Shown here in pieces: positions 34,131 through 41,875 of a stretch of DNA of 64,000 nucleotides; within the stretch, counting starts at the first letter, position 1, and each line of letters starts with the position of its first letter. The position numbers and the translations under genes were made by a program. The notes under the pieces are model-generated. The model ran no database searches. It saw only the letters and a list, made by a program, of their open reading frames with translations, and had not been told where the DNA came from. The stretch is from the NCBI RefSeq assembly GCF_023498005.1, contig NZ_CP097289.1:9362001-9426000 (forward strand). Reading direction: 5' to 3'. Source of the stretch: Streptomyces durmitorensis. GTDB lineage: Bacteria; Actinomycetota; Actinomycetes; Streptomycetales; Streptomycetaceae.

Positions 34131-35816
34131 ATGAGCCATCCGCACCCCGAGCTGAAGCCTGCCCCGCCGCTGCCCAAGGGAGGCCTGCGGGTTGTCGCCC
34201 TGGGCGGCCTGGGCGAGATCGGCCGCAACATGACCGTCTTCGAGCACGCCGGCAAGCTGCTCATCGTCGACTGCGGCGTGCTGTTCCCCGAGGAGAACCA
34301 GCCCGGCGTCGACGTCATTCTTCCCGACTTCACCTCGATCCGGGACCGCCTTGACGACGTCGTGGCCGTGGTCCTCACACACGGCCACGAAGACCACATC
34401 GGCGGCGTGCCCTACCTGCTGCGCGAACGGTCCGACATCCCCGTCGTCGGGTCGAAGCTGACACTTGCCTTCCTTGAGGCCAAGCTCAAGGAACACAACA
34501 TCCGGCCGCGCACGGTGCGGGTGCGGGAGGGGGACCGGCGCGGATTCGGGCCCTTCGACTGCGAATTCGTGGCGGTCAACCACTCCATCCCCGACGGGCT
34601 CGCCGTCGCCATCCGCACGGGTGCCGGGATGGTGCTCCACACCGGTGACTTCAAGATGGACCAGTTCCCGCTCGACGACCGCATCACCGACCTGCGCGCC
34701 TTCGCGCGGCTCGGCGAGGAGGGCGTAGACCTCTTCCTCACCGACTCCACCAATGCCGAGGTGCCGGGCTTCACCACATCCGAGCGCGAGCTCAACCCCG
34801 CGATCGAGCAGGTCCTGCGCACCGCGCCGCGGCGGGTCATCGTCTCCAGCTTCGCCAGCCATGTGCACCGTATCCAGCAGGTGCTCGACGCCGCCCACCA
34901 GCACGGCCGCAAGGTCGCCTTCGTGGGCCGCTCGATGGTCCGCAACATGGGCATCGCCCGCGACCTGGGCTATCTGAACGTTCCCTCGGGCCTGGTCGTC
35001 AGCATGAAGGAGTTGGAGAAGCTCCCCGACCACCGGATCACCCTGGTGTGCACCGGATCCCAGGGCGAGCCGATGGCCGCGCTGTCGCGGATGGCCAATC
35101 GCGACCATGTGATCCGCATCGGAAAGGGAGACACCGTTCTCCTCGCAAGCTCCCTGATTCCCGGCAACGAGACGGCGATCTACCGAGTGATCAACGGGCT
35201 GACCCGTTGGGGCGCGAACGTCGTCCACAAGGGCAACGCCAAGGTGCACGTCTCGGGGCACGCCAGCGCGGGTGAGCTCGTCTACTGCTACAACATCGTC
35301 AAGCCCCGCAACGTCATGCCCGTCCATGGCGAGTGGAAGCACCTGAAGGCCAACGCCGACCTCGCCATCCGTACCGGCGTCGACCCCGACCGTGTCGTCA
35401 TCGCCGAGGACGGCGTCGTCGTCGACCTCGTCGACGGCCGCGCCTCCATCACCGGCAAGGTGCCCGCGGGCTACGTCTACGTGGACGGGATGACCGTCGG
35501 CGGTGTCAACGAAGCCTCGCTGAAGGACCGGCTCACGCTGGCCGAGGAGGGCGTCGTCACCGTGGTCGCCATCGTCGATGCCGACACGGGCGCGCTCGCC
35601 GAGGCCCCCGATTTCCTGGCCCGCGGCTTCGTCCACGACGAGACCACCTTCGAGTCCGTCATCCCGGTGATCGAGAAGACTCTGGCAACCGCCGCCGAGG
35701 AAGGGGTCGGCGACGCCCACCAGCTGGAGCAGCTCATCGCTCGGGCCGTGGCGAACTGGGCGTACCGCACACACCGCCGCAGGCCCCTGATCATCCCGGT
35801 CATCATCGACGCCTGA
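34131..35816 (+). CDS. rnj: Ribonuclease J
   Basis: A 561-residue beta-CASP ribonuclease with 5'-exonuclease and endonuclease activity in RNA processing. Zinc ligands are in VVLTHGHEDHIGGVPYLL and VLHTGDFKMD. The family blocks ALGGLGEIGRNMTVFE, IVSSFASHVHRIQQVLDAA and VHVSGHASAGEL are all present, with a C-terminal oligomerisation domain. The length matches functional RNase J. In Streptomyces the known rnj gene sits beside dapA; here neither neighbour belongs to lysine synthesis, so this is likely a second copy or a relocated gene. Confidence 0.92.
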   Translation: MSHPHPELKPAPPLPKGGLRVVALGGLGEIGRNMTVFEHAGKLLIVDCGVLFPEENQPGVDVILPDFTSIRDRLDDVVAVVLTHGHEDHIGGVPYLLRERSDIPVVGSKLTLAFLEAKLKEHNIRPRTVRVREGDRRGFGPFDCEFVAVNHSIPDGLAVAIRTGAGMVLHTGDFKMDQFPLDDRITDLRAFARLGEEGVDLFLTDSTNAEVPGFTTSERELNPAIEQVLRTAPRRVIVSSFASHVHRIQQVLDAAHQHGRKVAFVGRSMVRNMGIARDLGYLNVPSGLVVSMKELEKLPDHRITLVCTGSQGEPMAALSRMANRDHVIRIGKGDTVLLASSLIPGNETAIYRVINGLTRWGANVVHKGNAKVHVSGHASAGELVYCYNIVKPRNVMPVHGEWKHLKANADLAIRTGVDPDRVVIAEDGVVVDLVDGRASITGKVPAGYVYVDGMTVGGVNEASLKDRLTLAEEGVVTVVAIVDADTGALAEAPDFLARGFVHDETTFESVIPVIEKTLATAAEEGVGDAHQLEQLIARAVANWAYRTHRRRPLIIPVIIDA

Positions 35817-35876
35817 GCGAGCCATACTCTTGGCCGTCGTCGTCGGCCGTACGAGCGTCATGAGCGGGGGAGTTCA

Positions 35877-36863
35877 ATGAGCGGGGAGAAGGGCGGGGGT
35901 CTCACGGGCCGGGCCGCCGTGGAAGAGCGGTTCCGGCAGGACTGGGGGCTCGAACTGCCGGAATCGATCTTCCAGTTCTGGGAGTTCCTGGGATCTCTCG
36001 GCCCGGACGGGGAGCGGGCGCTCCAGGACCTGGACGTGAGCCCGGTCGGCATCCTGGACCTGTTCGCGGACCCGGGTCTGCGGCCGAGGGACGGCATCGA
36101 CGTCCGGGTGCACGGTCGCTACTACCGCGATCCGCCGGAGTTCGTGACCTTCCTGCACGGCGGCTCCGACGGTCTGCACCACGGCCTGTGGTTCGACGAC
36201 GGCCGCACCTGCAGTGGTGTCGCCTCCTACTACAACAACGACGGCGGCGGCATCGACACGCGTGCCAAGACCCCGCTCGAAGCGGTGCGGGCGATCCTCG
36301 AACGCTGCTGGCGCGACCTCGACGACGACGTGCAGGACGACGACGAGGTGTCGGCCCGGCGCTCGCGCCTGGGCCTGCTGCGCGATGCGCTGACCGCCGT
36401 CGAGACGGGTGAGCGCACCGAGACGGGCCTCGCCTACTCCAGGGCGTACGACACGGCCGTCCCGCCCGTGGACCCCGACCGGATCACCACGCTCGACGGC
36501 GCGGGCGCACTCGCGTCGGGCGATTCCGCGCTGGGCCGCCCTGCCCACAACGGGGCCGACGAGTACAAGTTCGCGACGTACATGTACGGCATGTTCGACG
36601 ACGCCGAGGCTCTGGGGGAGTCCCTGGACGAAGCCCGCCGCCGCTGCTCGGCGGGCGACCCGACGGAGGCCCTTCTGCTGGGCCGCGACCTGCACTGGGC
36701 CTCCGCGGGCGACCCGGAGCGCGAGGCGCTGGCGAACGAACTCCTCGTCACGGCCTATCGCGCGCTGGGCCGCCCCGGGCTCGCGCAGACGGCGGACGCC
36801 CACCATCGGCACCGTTCTCTGCCGCAGGTGGACGTCCTGGAGACGAACAGGGATCAGGTCTAG
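35877..36863 (+). CDS. HPF1-like (DUF2228) protein, predicted ADP-ribosylation factor
   Basis: A 328-residue protein that resembles eukaryotic histone PARylation factor 1. Matching places are YYRDPPEFVTFLHGG, HHGLWFDDG, the block LLLGRDLHWAS and the tail AYRALGRPGLAQTADAHHR. HPF1 completes the PARP active site so that serine is modified. The acidic residue corresponding to human Glu284 is not clearly conserved by eye, so catalytic help is uncertain. GGGGAG-type sequence precedes the ATG. No PARP gene is nearby. Its stop overlaps the convergent LysM gene by 4 bp. Confidence 0.7.
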   Translation: MSGEKGGGLTGRAAVEERFRQDWGLELPESIFQFWEFLGSLGPDGERALQDLDVSPVGILDLFADPGLRPRDGIDVRVHGRYYRDPPEFVTFLHGGSDGLHHGLWFDDGRTCSGVASYYNNDGGGIDTRAKTPLEAVRAILERCWRDLDDDVQDDDEVSARRSRLGLLRDALTAVETGERTETGLAYSRAYDTAVPPVDPDRITTLDGAGALASGDSALGRPAHNGADEYKFATYMYGMFDDAEALGESLDEARRRCSAGDPTEALLLGRDLHWASAGDPEREALANELLVTAYRALGRPGLAQTADAHHRHRSLPQVDVLETNRDQV

Positions 36864-37600
36864 TACGGGCCGTTCACGTTGTCGATCGAGCCGTACCGGT
36901 CGGCCGCGTAGTTGCAGGCGGCGGTGATGTTGGCGACCGGGTCGAAGCTGTCCAGCGACGTCCCGGGCACGTGGTACGCGGAGAACGTGGGGGCGATGAC
37001 CTGCAGGAGCCCCTTGGAGGGAGTTCCGGCGGTGGCGTTGGAGTCCCAGTTGTTGATGGCCAGCGGGTTGCCGGAGGACTCGCGCATGACGTTGCGGTGG
37101 ATGCCCTCGTAGGAGCCGGGGATGCCGCGCTCGGCCATGATGTCGAGCGACTCCTTGATCCAGCCGTCGAGGTTGTTGGCGTAGGACTTCTTCGCCGGGG
37201 CGGCTGCGGGCTCGACCGCGTCCTTGCGCTCGGAGCGGTCCGCCCGCTCGCCGGATGCCTTGGAGGGCTTGCCCGAGTCCTCCTTGTCGAGGGTGAGCCG
37301 GACACCGGGGCGAATCAGCTTCGGGTCGTCGCCGAGGGCGCTGCGGTTGTCCTCGTACAGCTTCTTCCAGCTGCCGCTCACGGAGTGCTCTCGGGCGATC
37401 TTGGAGAGGGTGTCGCCCGCGACGACGACGTAGGTCTTCGGGGCCGCGGCGGGCTTGGCGGCCGCGGCCGCCTCCGCCGCGCCGGCGGTGGTCGCGCCGA
37501 GCACCGGGAGAACGAGCACGGCCCCGCCCGTCCCTGCGGCGGCGATACCCCGGGTGAGCGAGCTGGACTTGGGACGGCGGTGCTTTCCCTTTGCAGGCAT
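36860..37600 (-). CDS. LysM / SLT-type peptidoglycan hydrolase
   Basis: A 246-residue secreted protein. A signal (RGIAAAGTGGAVLVLPVLGA) precedes one LysM domain (YVVVAGDTLSKIAREHSVSG, then KLIRPGVRLTL). A charged linker leads to a lytic transglycosylase-like domain (IHRNVMRESSGNPLAINNWD, GLLQVIAPTFSAYHVPG); the Glu in MRESSG is the expected catalytic acid. It should bind and cleave cell-wall glycan strands. A c-di-AMP riboswitch leader lies directly upstream, as for related wall hydrolases in Streptomyces. The stop overlaps the HPF1-like gene. Confidence 0.88.
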   Translation of the reverse strand: MPAKGKHRRPKSSSLTRGIAAAGTGGAVLVLPVLGATTAGAAEAAAAAKPAAAPKTYVVVAGDTLSKIAREHSVSGSWKKLYEDNRSALGDDPKLIRPGVRLTLDKEDSGKPSKASGERADRSERKDAVEPAAAPAKKSYANNLDGWIKESLDIMAERGIPGSYEGIHRNVMRESSGNPLAINNWDSNATAGTPSKGLLQVIAPTFSAYHVPGTSLDSFDPVANITAACNYAADRYGSIDNVNGPY

Positions 37601-37615
37601 GACGAATTTCCTCTC

Positions 37616-37790
37616 CGTCGCCTACGAGGTGAGCTGTCGGGTTCGGACGGGAGGTGTCCGGTCGCACTGCAAAGGCGACTTCACCCCGAGCCGTTCCGGA
37701 ATCCGGATCGGCGGCTTACCTGGGTCCCCCGCTCCTGCCGGGCGTATGTGAGTGGGTGGAGGGTTTCCGGACAGCGGCAGGATTCGGCGT
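37616..37790 (-). ncRNA. c-di-AMP riboswitch (ydaO-yuaA class)
   Basis: The minus strand just before the LysM gene shows the conserved core of this class: GGCTCGGGGTGAAG, later CGTCCGAACCCGACAGCTCA followed by CCTCGTAGGCG, and an upstream AAGCCGCCG strand. In actinobacteria these leaders switch off cell-wall hydrolase genes when c-di-AMP is high. The boundaries are estimated, and the 5' side is less certain. Confidence 0.8.
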
Positions 37791-38191
37791 TCCATCCGGA
37801 TTGACGGTGACGTTAGGCGAGAAAGACCGGACAGAACAAGGCCAGAATTCAAATAGAAATGTGCGAGGCTCCGGCCGCCGGTGACCGGAGCCTGTTGCCC
37901 TCTTTGATCGAAAACCCCAACTTTCTTTGCGTGGAACGGAAATGTGCTCACCGGCTCCCGCTGGCGCGGCCGCCGGTGTGACCCGTTTCACTGAATTGGG
38001 GACACCTGCATATACTCCGTCAATGGCATAAAGGAGTGGCTTTCTAACTCAAAGATGGACATATTGCGGATGCTGCTCTTCGTGCCAAAAGCGGGCGTAT
38101 CGCCATCAATGACATCCTGATCGCCCCAGGTGGGGGCCGACGGCGGTTCATGGGCGGGTGGTGATCGGCCGTCGCTTCCGTGGTCTATTTC
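37791..38191. other. Gene-free, relatively AT-rich stretch
   Basis: Between the riboswitch and the CsbD-gene terminator, 400 bp show lower GC content (for example 37843-37862 and 38000-38070) and no credible reading frame. It should contain the riboswitch promoter on the minus strand. It could be a scar of past insertion, but no repeat ends are visible. Confidence 0.4.
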
Positions 38192-38244
38192 CGTTTGGCC
38201 AAACGCCGTTGGGGCGGCCCCAAGGAGGGGCCGCCCCAACGGCG
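38192..38244 (-). terminator. 18-bp hairpin terminator of the CsbD-like gene plus adjacent palindrome
   Basis: 38204-38221 pairs perfectly over 18 bp with 38227-38244 around a 5-nt loop. On the minus strand it is followed by TTTGG. The next bases form a separate perfect 14-bp palindrome, CGTTTGGCCAAACG (38192-38205). Confidence 0.85.
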
Positions 38245-38260
38245 TGCAGTGGCACAGGTG

Positions 38261-38434
38261 TTAATGCTTGCCGATGTCCTTGGTCTTTTCCTTGGCCTCG
38301 CGCGCGTCGCCCTTCATCTGCAGGGCGTGACCCTTGGCGGTGAGGCTTTCATTGCCCACCGCGCGTCCGATGGCCTGCGCGGCTGCGCCGCCGGCCTGTT
38401 CGGTCTTCGCCTTGGCCTTCTCGTTGGCGGTCAT
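38261..38434 (-). CDS. CsbD-family small stress protein
   Basis: A 57-residue, Lys/Ala/Gly-rich protein (EKAKAKTEQAGGAAAQAIGR, VGNESLTAKGHALQMKGDA) with the usual CsbD/YjbJ pattern of glycines in amphipathic helices. Such proteins are induced by general stress; their molecular role is unknown. The ATG at 38434 fits the family; an in-frame ATG at 38458 adds eight residues. An 18-bp terminator follows the stop. Confidence 0.85.
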   Translation of the reverse strand: MTANEKAKAKTEQAGGAAAQAIGRAVGNESLTAKGHALQMKGDAREAKEKTKDIGKH

Positions 38435-38616
38435 GGTCCGCTCACGCTCCCTTGGCATCGACGTCATGTGCTGTCGGTACGTCTGGCCGCTCAGCTGTCC
38501 GCCAAACATCGTGACCGCGATCGGGATCGGATCCCTTCAACCAATGCGGGAAACAGGCATCTTGTGTGTTTGCGTGGCGGGGATGGGAGCACACGGTCGT
38601 CTGGAGGTTGATAACA

Positions 38617-38787
38617 ATGGTTCCCCTTATCGTGGTACTTCTTCTGGCCCTGCTCCTCTTCGGTGCGGGATTCGCGCTGAAGGCGTTGTGGTGGGTCGCG
38701 GTCATCCTGCTGGTGGTGTGGCTGCTCGGCTTCGTGATCAGGCCCGCTGCAAGCGGCGGCCGCAAGGGCCGCTGGTACAGATGGTGA
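38617..38787 (+). CDS. Small hydrophobic membrane protein
   Basis: A 56-residue protein made of two membrane helices (PLIVVLLLALLLFGAGFALK and WWVAVILLVVWLLGFVI) with a basic tail. It resembles small stress-linked hydrophobic proteins of the lmo0937/DUF5670 kind. GGAGG (38603-38607) sets the ATG. It is divergent from the CsbD gene, often a fellow stress gene. Three hairpin repeats start at its stop codon. Confidence 0.8.
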   Translation: MVPLIVVLLLALLLFGAGFALKALWWVAVILLVVWLLGFVIRPAASGGRKGRWYRW

Positions 38788-38866
38788 CGCGCACCTGAAT
38801 GCGACAACACGGTGACGCGCACCTGAGTGCGACAACGCGGTGACGCGCATCTGAGTGCGCCAACCC
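38783..38866. repeat. Three tandem 28-bp repeats, each a hairpin
   Basis: Units start at 38783, 38811 and 38839 with a shared GGTGACGCGCACCTGAGTGC pattern. Each can form a CGCAC/GTGCG stem with loop CTGA; copies 1 and 3 carry single changes in the stem. The first unit overlaps the membrane-protein stop codon. They may act as a terminator array. Confidence 0.8.
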
Positions 38867-38968
38867 AGAGCGGCGCGGCGCCACGGGCGGTGGCGTGCGT
38901 GCCTGAGGGTGGGCCCGGCCTGGGACGGCCGGGCCCACCCCTTCGCCGTTTTCCGGCACGCTCCCTCG

Positions 38969-39607
38969 CTACGCCGAAGACCGTGCTCCCAGCCGTCCGT
39001 TGGCCCGGGGCGACGCGGTGCGTGGCCTGGGGGTCAGGGCCGCGCGCAGCGCCGGGGCGAGGACATGGCGGGCCTCGGACGGGGTGAGGCTGGCGGGAGT
39101 GGGGAGCGGGTTGAGGTAGCGGGTGTAGATCAGGCCGCCGAGGATCGTCGTCACGGCGGTGGCGCGGGCGGTCGCGTCCTGGCCGCCGAGAAATTCAACA
39201 AGCCGGGCCAGCAACTCGCGTTCCAGGTATTCACGGATCACCTCGGCGGCCTCGTCGCCCTGGGCGGTGAGCGTCAGGAAATCGGCGTCCTCCCACAGCC
39301 CCGTCACCGCGTCGATCAGACGCTCGGGAAGGGTGGTCGGGTCGCCGCCGAGGACATGGTCCACCGTCAGCGCGTTGGCGCACTGGAACTGCATCACATC
39401 CGCGAACAGCCCCTTCTTCGAGCCGAAGTGGTAGGAGATCAGCGCCGGATCGACTCCGGCGGCTCCTGCCACCGCGCGCAGAGTGGTGCGCCGGTAGCCG
39501 CGCTCCAAGAACAGCGCACGGGCGGCCGAGACGATCGACTCACGGGTCGGCGGATTGCCGCGGGGACGGCCTCGCGTGCGGGCTGGAGCAGAGGCTTCGT
39601 TATTCAT
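38969..39607 (-). CDS. TetR-family regulator
   Basis: A 212-residue protein with a strong TetR head (IVSAARALFLERGYRRTTLR, GVDPALISYHFGSKKGLFA) and a TetR_C-type domain. The ATG at 39607 is the first start in keeping with the family; seven further codons are open upstream. It is divergent from the NAD(P)-binding oxidoreductase gene 75 bp away. CGGGACA (39633-39639) and TGTCCCG (39671-39677) in the gap are possible operator halves. Confidence 0.88.
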   Translation of the reverse strand: MNNEASAPARTRGRPRGNPPTRESIVSAARALFLERGYRRTTLRAVAGAAGVDPALISYHFGSKKGLFADVMQFQCANALTVDHVLGGDPTTLPERLIDAVTGLWEDADFLTLTAQGDEAAEVIREYLERELLARLVEFLGGQDATARATAVTTILGGLIYTRYLNPLPTPASLTPSEARHVLAPALRAALTPRPRTASPRANGRLGARSSA

Positions 39608-39682
39608 CAGCGTTGAGCCTGCGCACACGGATCGGGACAGTCAAGGGCATTCCAGGAACCCACGAAGGGATGTCCCGACACC

Positions 39683-40375
39683 ATGCGCATCGCAGTCGTC
39701 GGCGCCAACGGACCGACCGGCCGCCACCTCACCGACCAAGCCATCGCCGCCGGCCACGAGGTCGTCGCCGTGACCCGCCGCCCCGGCTCACTCACCCCGC
39801 GACCCGCCCTCACCGTGGCCGTCGCCGACGCCACCGACCCGGCAGCCGTCGACGCCGCGATCGGCGGGACGGATGCCGTCCTCTCCGCGCTGGGCGCACG
39901 ATTCAGCAAGGAGGCCGTCACCACGTACTCGGCGAGCGCCAAGGCCATCACCGAGGCCATGGCGGGCCACGGCATCAAGCGCCTGCTCGCCGTCAGCTCC
40001 AGCATCGCCGACCCGAACTGGCGCCCCGCCGGCGCGCACTTCTTCAACCACGTGCTCGACCCACTGGTGAACCGACGGCTCGGCCGCACCCTCCACGAGG
40101 ACATGCGCCGCATGGAAGCCGTGATCCGGGAGACCGACCTCGACTGGACCCTCGTCCGGCCGTCGGGCCTCTTCGAGCACTCCGTCGTCACGGATTACCA
40201 CACGGCCGACACCAGCGCGGACGGCGTCTTCACCGCACGCACCGACCTCGCGGCGAGCATGCTGCGCGAGCTGGAGGAGCGGGAGTACGTCCACCGGGCC
40301 ATGGGTGTGATCACCACGGCCGTGAAGCCGAACATCGCCAAGCTGATCTGGAACGAAGGCGTGAAGAAGAAGTGA
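39683..40375 (+). CDS. NAD(P)-binding oxidoreductase (atypical SDR)
   Basis: A 230-residue Rossmann protein of the NmrA/SDR-a5 kind. The cofactor motif is IAVVGANGPTGRHLTDQA. Later blocks are GIKRLLAVSSSIADP and DWTLVRPSGLF. Members reduce quinones or flavins or sense NADPH; no catalytic Tyr-Lys pair is evident. The stop overlaps the next start (GTGA), so both proteins are made together. The divergent TetR gene is the likely regulator. Confidence 0.85.
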   Translation: MRIAVVGANGPTGRHLTDQAIAAGHEVVAVTRRPGSLTPRPALTVAVADATDPAAVDAAIGGTDAVLSALGARFSKEAVTTYSASAKAITEAMAGHGIKRLLAVSSSIADPNWRPAGAHFFNHVLDPLVNRRLGRTLHEDMRRMEAVIRETDLDWTLVRPSGLFEHSVVTDYHTADTSADGVFTARTDLAASMLRELEEREYVHRAMGVITTAVKPNIAKLIWNEGVKKK

Positions 40376-40773
40376 GCCGGGCAGCCGAACTCCCGGCCAC
40401 CGCACGGGCGTTCCTCGCTCGCCCCCACGCGGCCACCCTCACCACCCTGCGCCCCGACGGCACACCGCACGTCACCCCCGTTCGCTTCACCTTCGACGCT
40501 GCCGCAGGCCTGGCCCGGGTGACCACGCGGGCGGGGGCCCGCAAGGCCCGCAACGTGACGGCGGGTGGCCCGATGGCCCGTGTCGCGCTCTGCCAGGCGG
40601 ACGGTTTCCGGTGGCTCACCCTCGAAGGCCGGGCCGCCGTGACCGACGATCCCGTGTGCCTGGCCGAAGCGGTTCGCCGCTACACCGTCCGCTACCGCGC
40701 GGCCCCGCCCGCCCCGCCGGACCTGGCCGTCATCGAGATCACCGTCGAACGCGCCCTGAGCCTCAACCTCTGA
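40372..40773 (+). CDS. Pyridoxamine 5'-phosphate oxidase / F420-binding family protein
   Basis: A 133-residue split-barrel protein (FLARPHAATLTTLRPDGTPH, VRFTFDAAAGLARVTTR, ARVALCQADGFRWLTLEGRA). Small actinobacterial members of this fold bind F420, FMN or heme and act as oxidoreductases. It starts at the GTG overlapping the previous TGA, so it belongs to a two-gene operon with the NAD(P)-binding protein. A 14-bp tandem repeat array begins at its stop codon. Confidence 0.82.
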   Translation: MSRAAELPATARAFLARPHAATLTTLRPDGTPHVTPVRFTFDAAAGLARVTTRAGARKARNVTAGGPMARVALCQADGFRWLTLEGRAAVTDDPVCLAEAVRRYTVRYRAAPPAPPDLAVIEITVERALSLNL

Positions 40774-40853
40774 CTCCTGCGCCGGACTCCCTGCGCCGGA
40801 CTCCCTGCGCCTGACTCCCCGCGCCGGACTCCCTGCGCCTGACTCCCCGTGTC
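40771..40853. repeat. Array of six 14-bp tandem repeats
   Basis: One 13-bp unit is followed by five 14-bp units of the form (G/T)GACTCC(C)(T/C)G(C/T)G(C/T)C. Two versions alternate (GGACTCCCTGCGCC and TGACTCCCCGCGCC). The first unit contains the stop codon of the PPOX-like gene. It fills most of the gap before the dehalogenase gene. Confidence 0.8.
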
Positions 40854-40900
40854 TGACCCCCTCCCTCCGACCCCTGCCCTGAAAGCGAAGTGACCCCGCG

Positions 40901-41773
40901 ATGCCCACCCTCCCCGTCCTTGGATCCACCCTCCACTACCGGGAGTCCGGCGACCCCGACGGGCTGCCGTTCGTCTTCCTCCACGGCAACCCCACCTCCT
41001 CCCACCTGTGGCGGAACGTCCTGCCAGGTGTGGCCGCGCCCGGCCGCCGCCTCCTGGCTCCCGACCTCATCGGCATGGGCGAATCCGGTAAGCCCGACCT
41101 CGCCTACTCCTTCGACGACCACGCCCGCCATCTCGACGCCTGGTTCGACGCCCTCGGCCTTGCCGAGGCCGTCCTCGTCGGCCACGACTGGGGCGGCGCG
41201 CTCGCCTTCGACCGCGCCGCACGCCTCCCGGGTCGCGTCCGTGGCATCGCGTTCACCGAGACGATCGTCAAACCGCTGGTCGGTGACGAATTCCCTTCGG
41301 CCGGAAGGGAGTTGTTCACGCTTCTGCGCACCCCCGGCGTGGGCGAGGAGATGATCCTGGAGAATTCGCTGTTCATCGAGGGCTTGCCGGACACGCTCGC
41401 CACCCCGCTCGACCCCGCGGACCTGGATGTCTACCGCCGCCCCTTCCCGACCCCGCACAGCCGCCGCCCGGTACTGGCGTGGACCCGCATGATGCCGCTG
41501 GACGCCGAACCCGCCGACGTCGTGGCCCGCATCGAACGCTACGACGCCTGGCTGGCCGCCAGCCCCGAAGTCCCCAAGCTGCTGGCCGCATTCGAACCGG
41601 GACCGGGCGCGATGACCGACCAGGGAGCCGTCGCCTGGTGCGAGGGACACATCGCGGGCCTGGAGGTCTCCCGCCACGGCCTCGCCGGCCACCACTCCCC
41701 GGAGGACCGCCCCGAAGAGCTGGCCTCGGCGATCAACGGCTGGGCCGCCCGCCACGGCCTGGAGCGCACATAG
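40901..41773 (+). CDS. Haloalkane dehalogenase-like alpha/beta hydrolase
   Basis: A 290-residue protein with the haloalkane dehalogenase hallmarks. FVFLHGNPTSSHLWRNVLPG supplies the halide-binding Asn, GHDWGGALAFD has the nucleophile Asp next to a halide-binding Trp, and GHHSPEDRPEEL has the catalytic His. These enzymes split carbon-halogen bonds with water and need no cofactor. The length is typical of the DhaA/LinB group. The gene lies after the 14-bp repeat array and is probably separately transcribed. Confidence 0.88.
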   Translation: MPTLPVLGSTLHYRESGDPDGLPFVFLHGNPTSSHLWRNVLPGVAAPGRRLLAPDLIGMGESGKPDLAYSFDDHARHLDAWFDALGLAEAVLVGHDWGGALAFDRAARLPGRVRGIAFTETIVKPLVGDEFPSAGRELFTLLRTPGVGEEMILENSLFIEGLPDTLATPLDPADLDVYRRPFPTPHSRRPVLAWTRMMPLDAEPADVVARIERYDAWLAASPEVPKLLAAFEPGPGAMTDQGAVAWCEGHIAGLEVSRHGLAGHHSPEDRPEELASAINGWAARHGLERT

Positions 41774-41863
41774 GGACACGCCGGCACGCCACCCCAGCTC
41801 AACCGCCTGATCACCCCCCTCGGCAAGATCACCACTACCTGGGATGGGAGCAAGGCCCCGCTG

Positions 41864-41869
41864 TACGCT
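41864..41869 (+). promoter_or_regulatory. -10 element of a leaderless promoter (TACGCT)
   Basis: TACGCT ends 6 nt before ATG 41876 of the GntR gene, and no ribosome site is seen. Confidence 0.4.
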
Positions 41870-41875
41870 GCGACC

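Noticed and set aside
37988..38239. 83-codon minus-strand frame in the AT-rich gap
   Set aside because: It runs through the 18-bp terminator hairpin and shows no domain or ribosome site.
38783..38866. CRISPR array
   Set aside because: The 28-bp units are directly abutting with no spacers and no cas genes are present.
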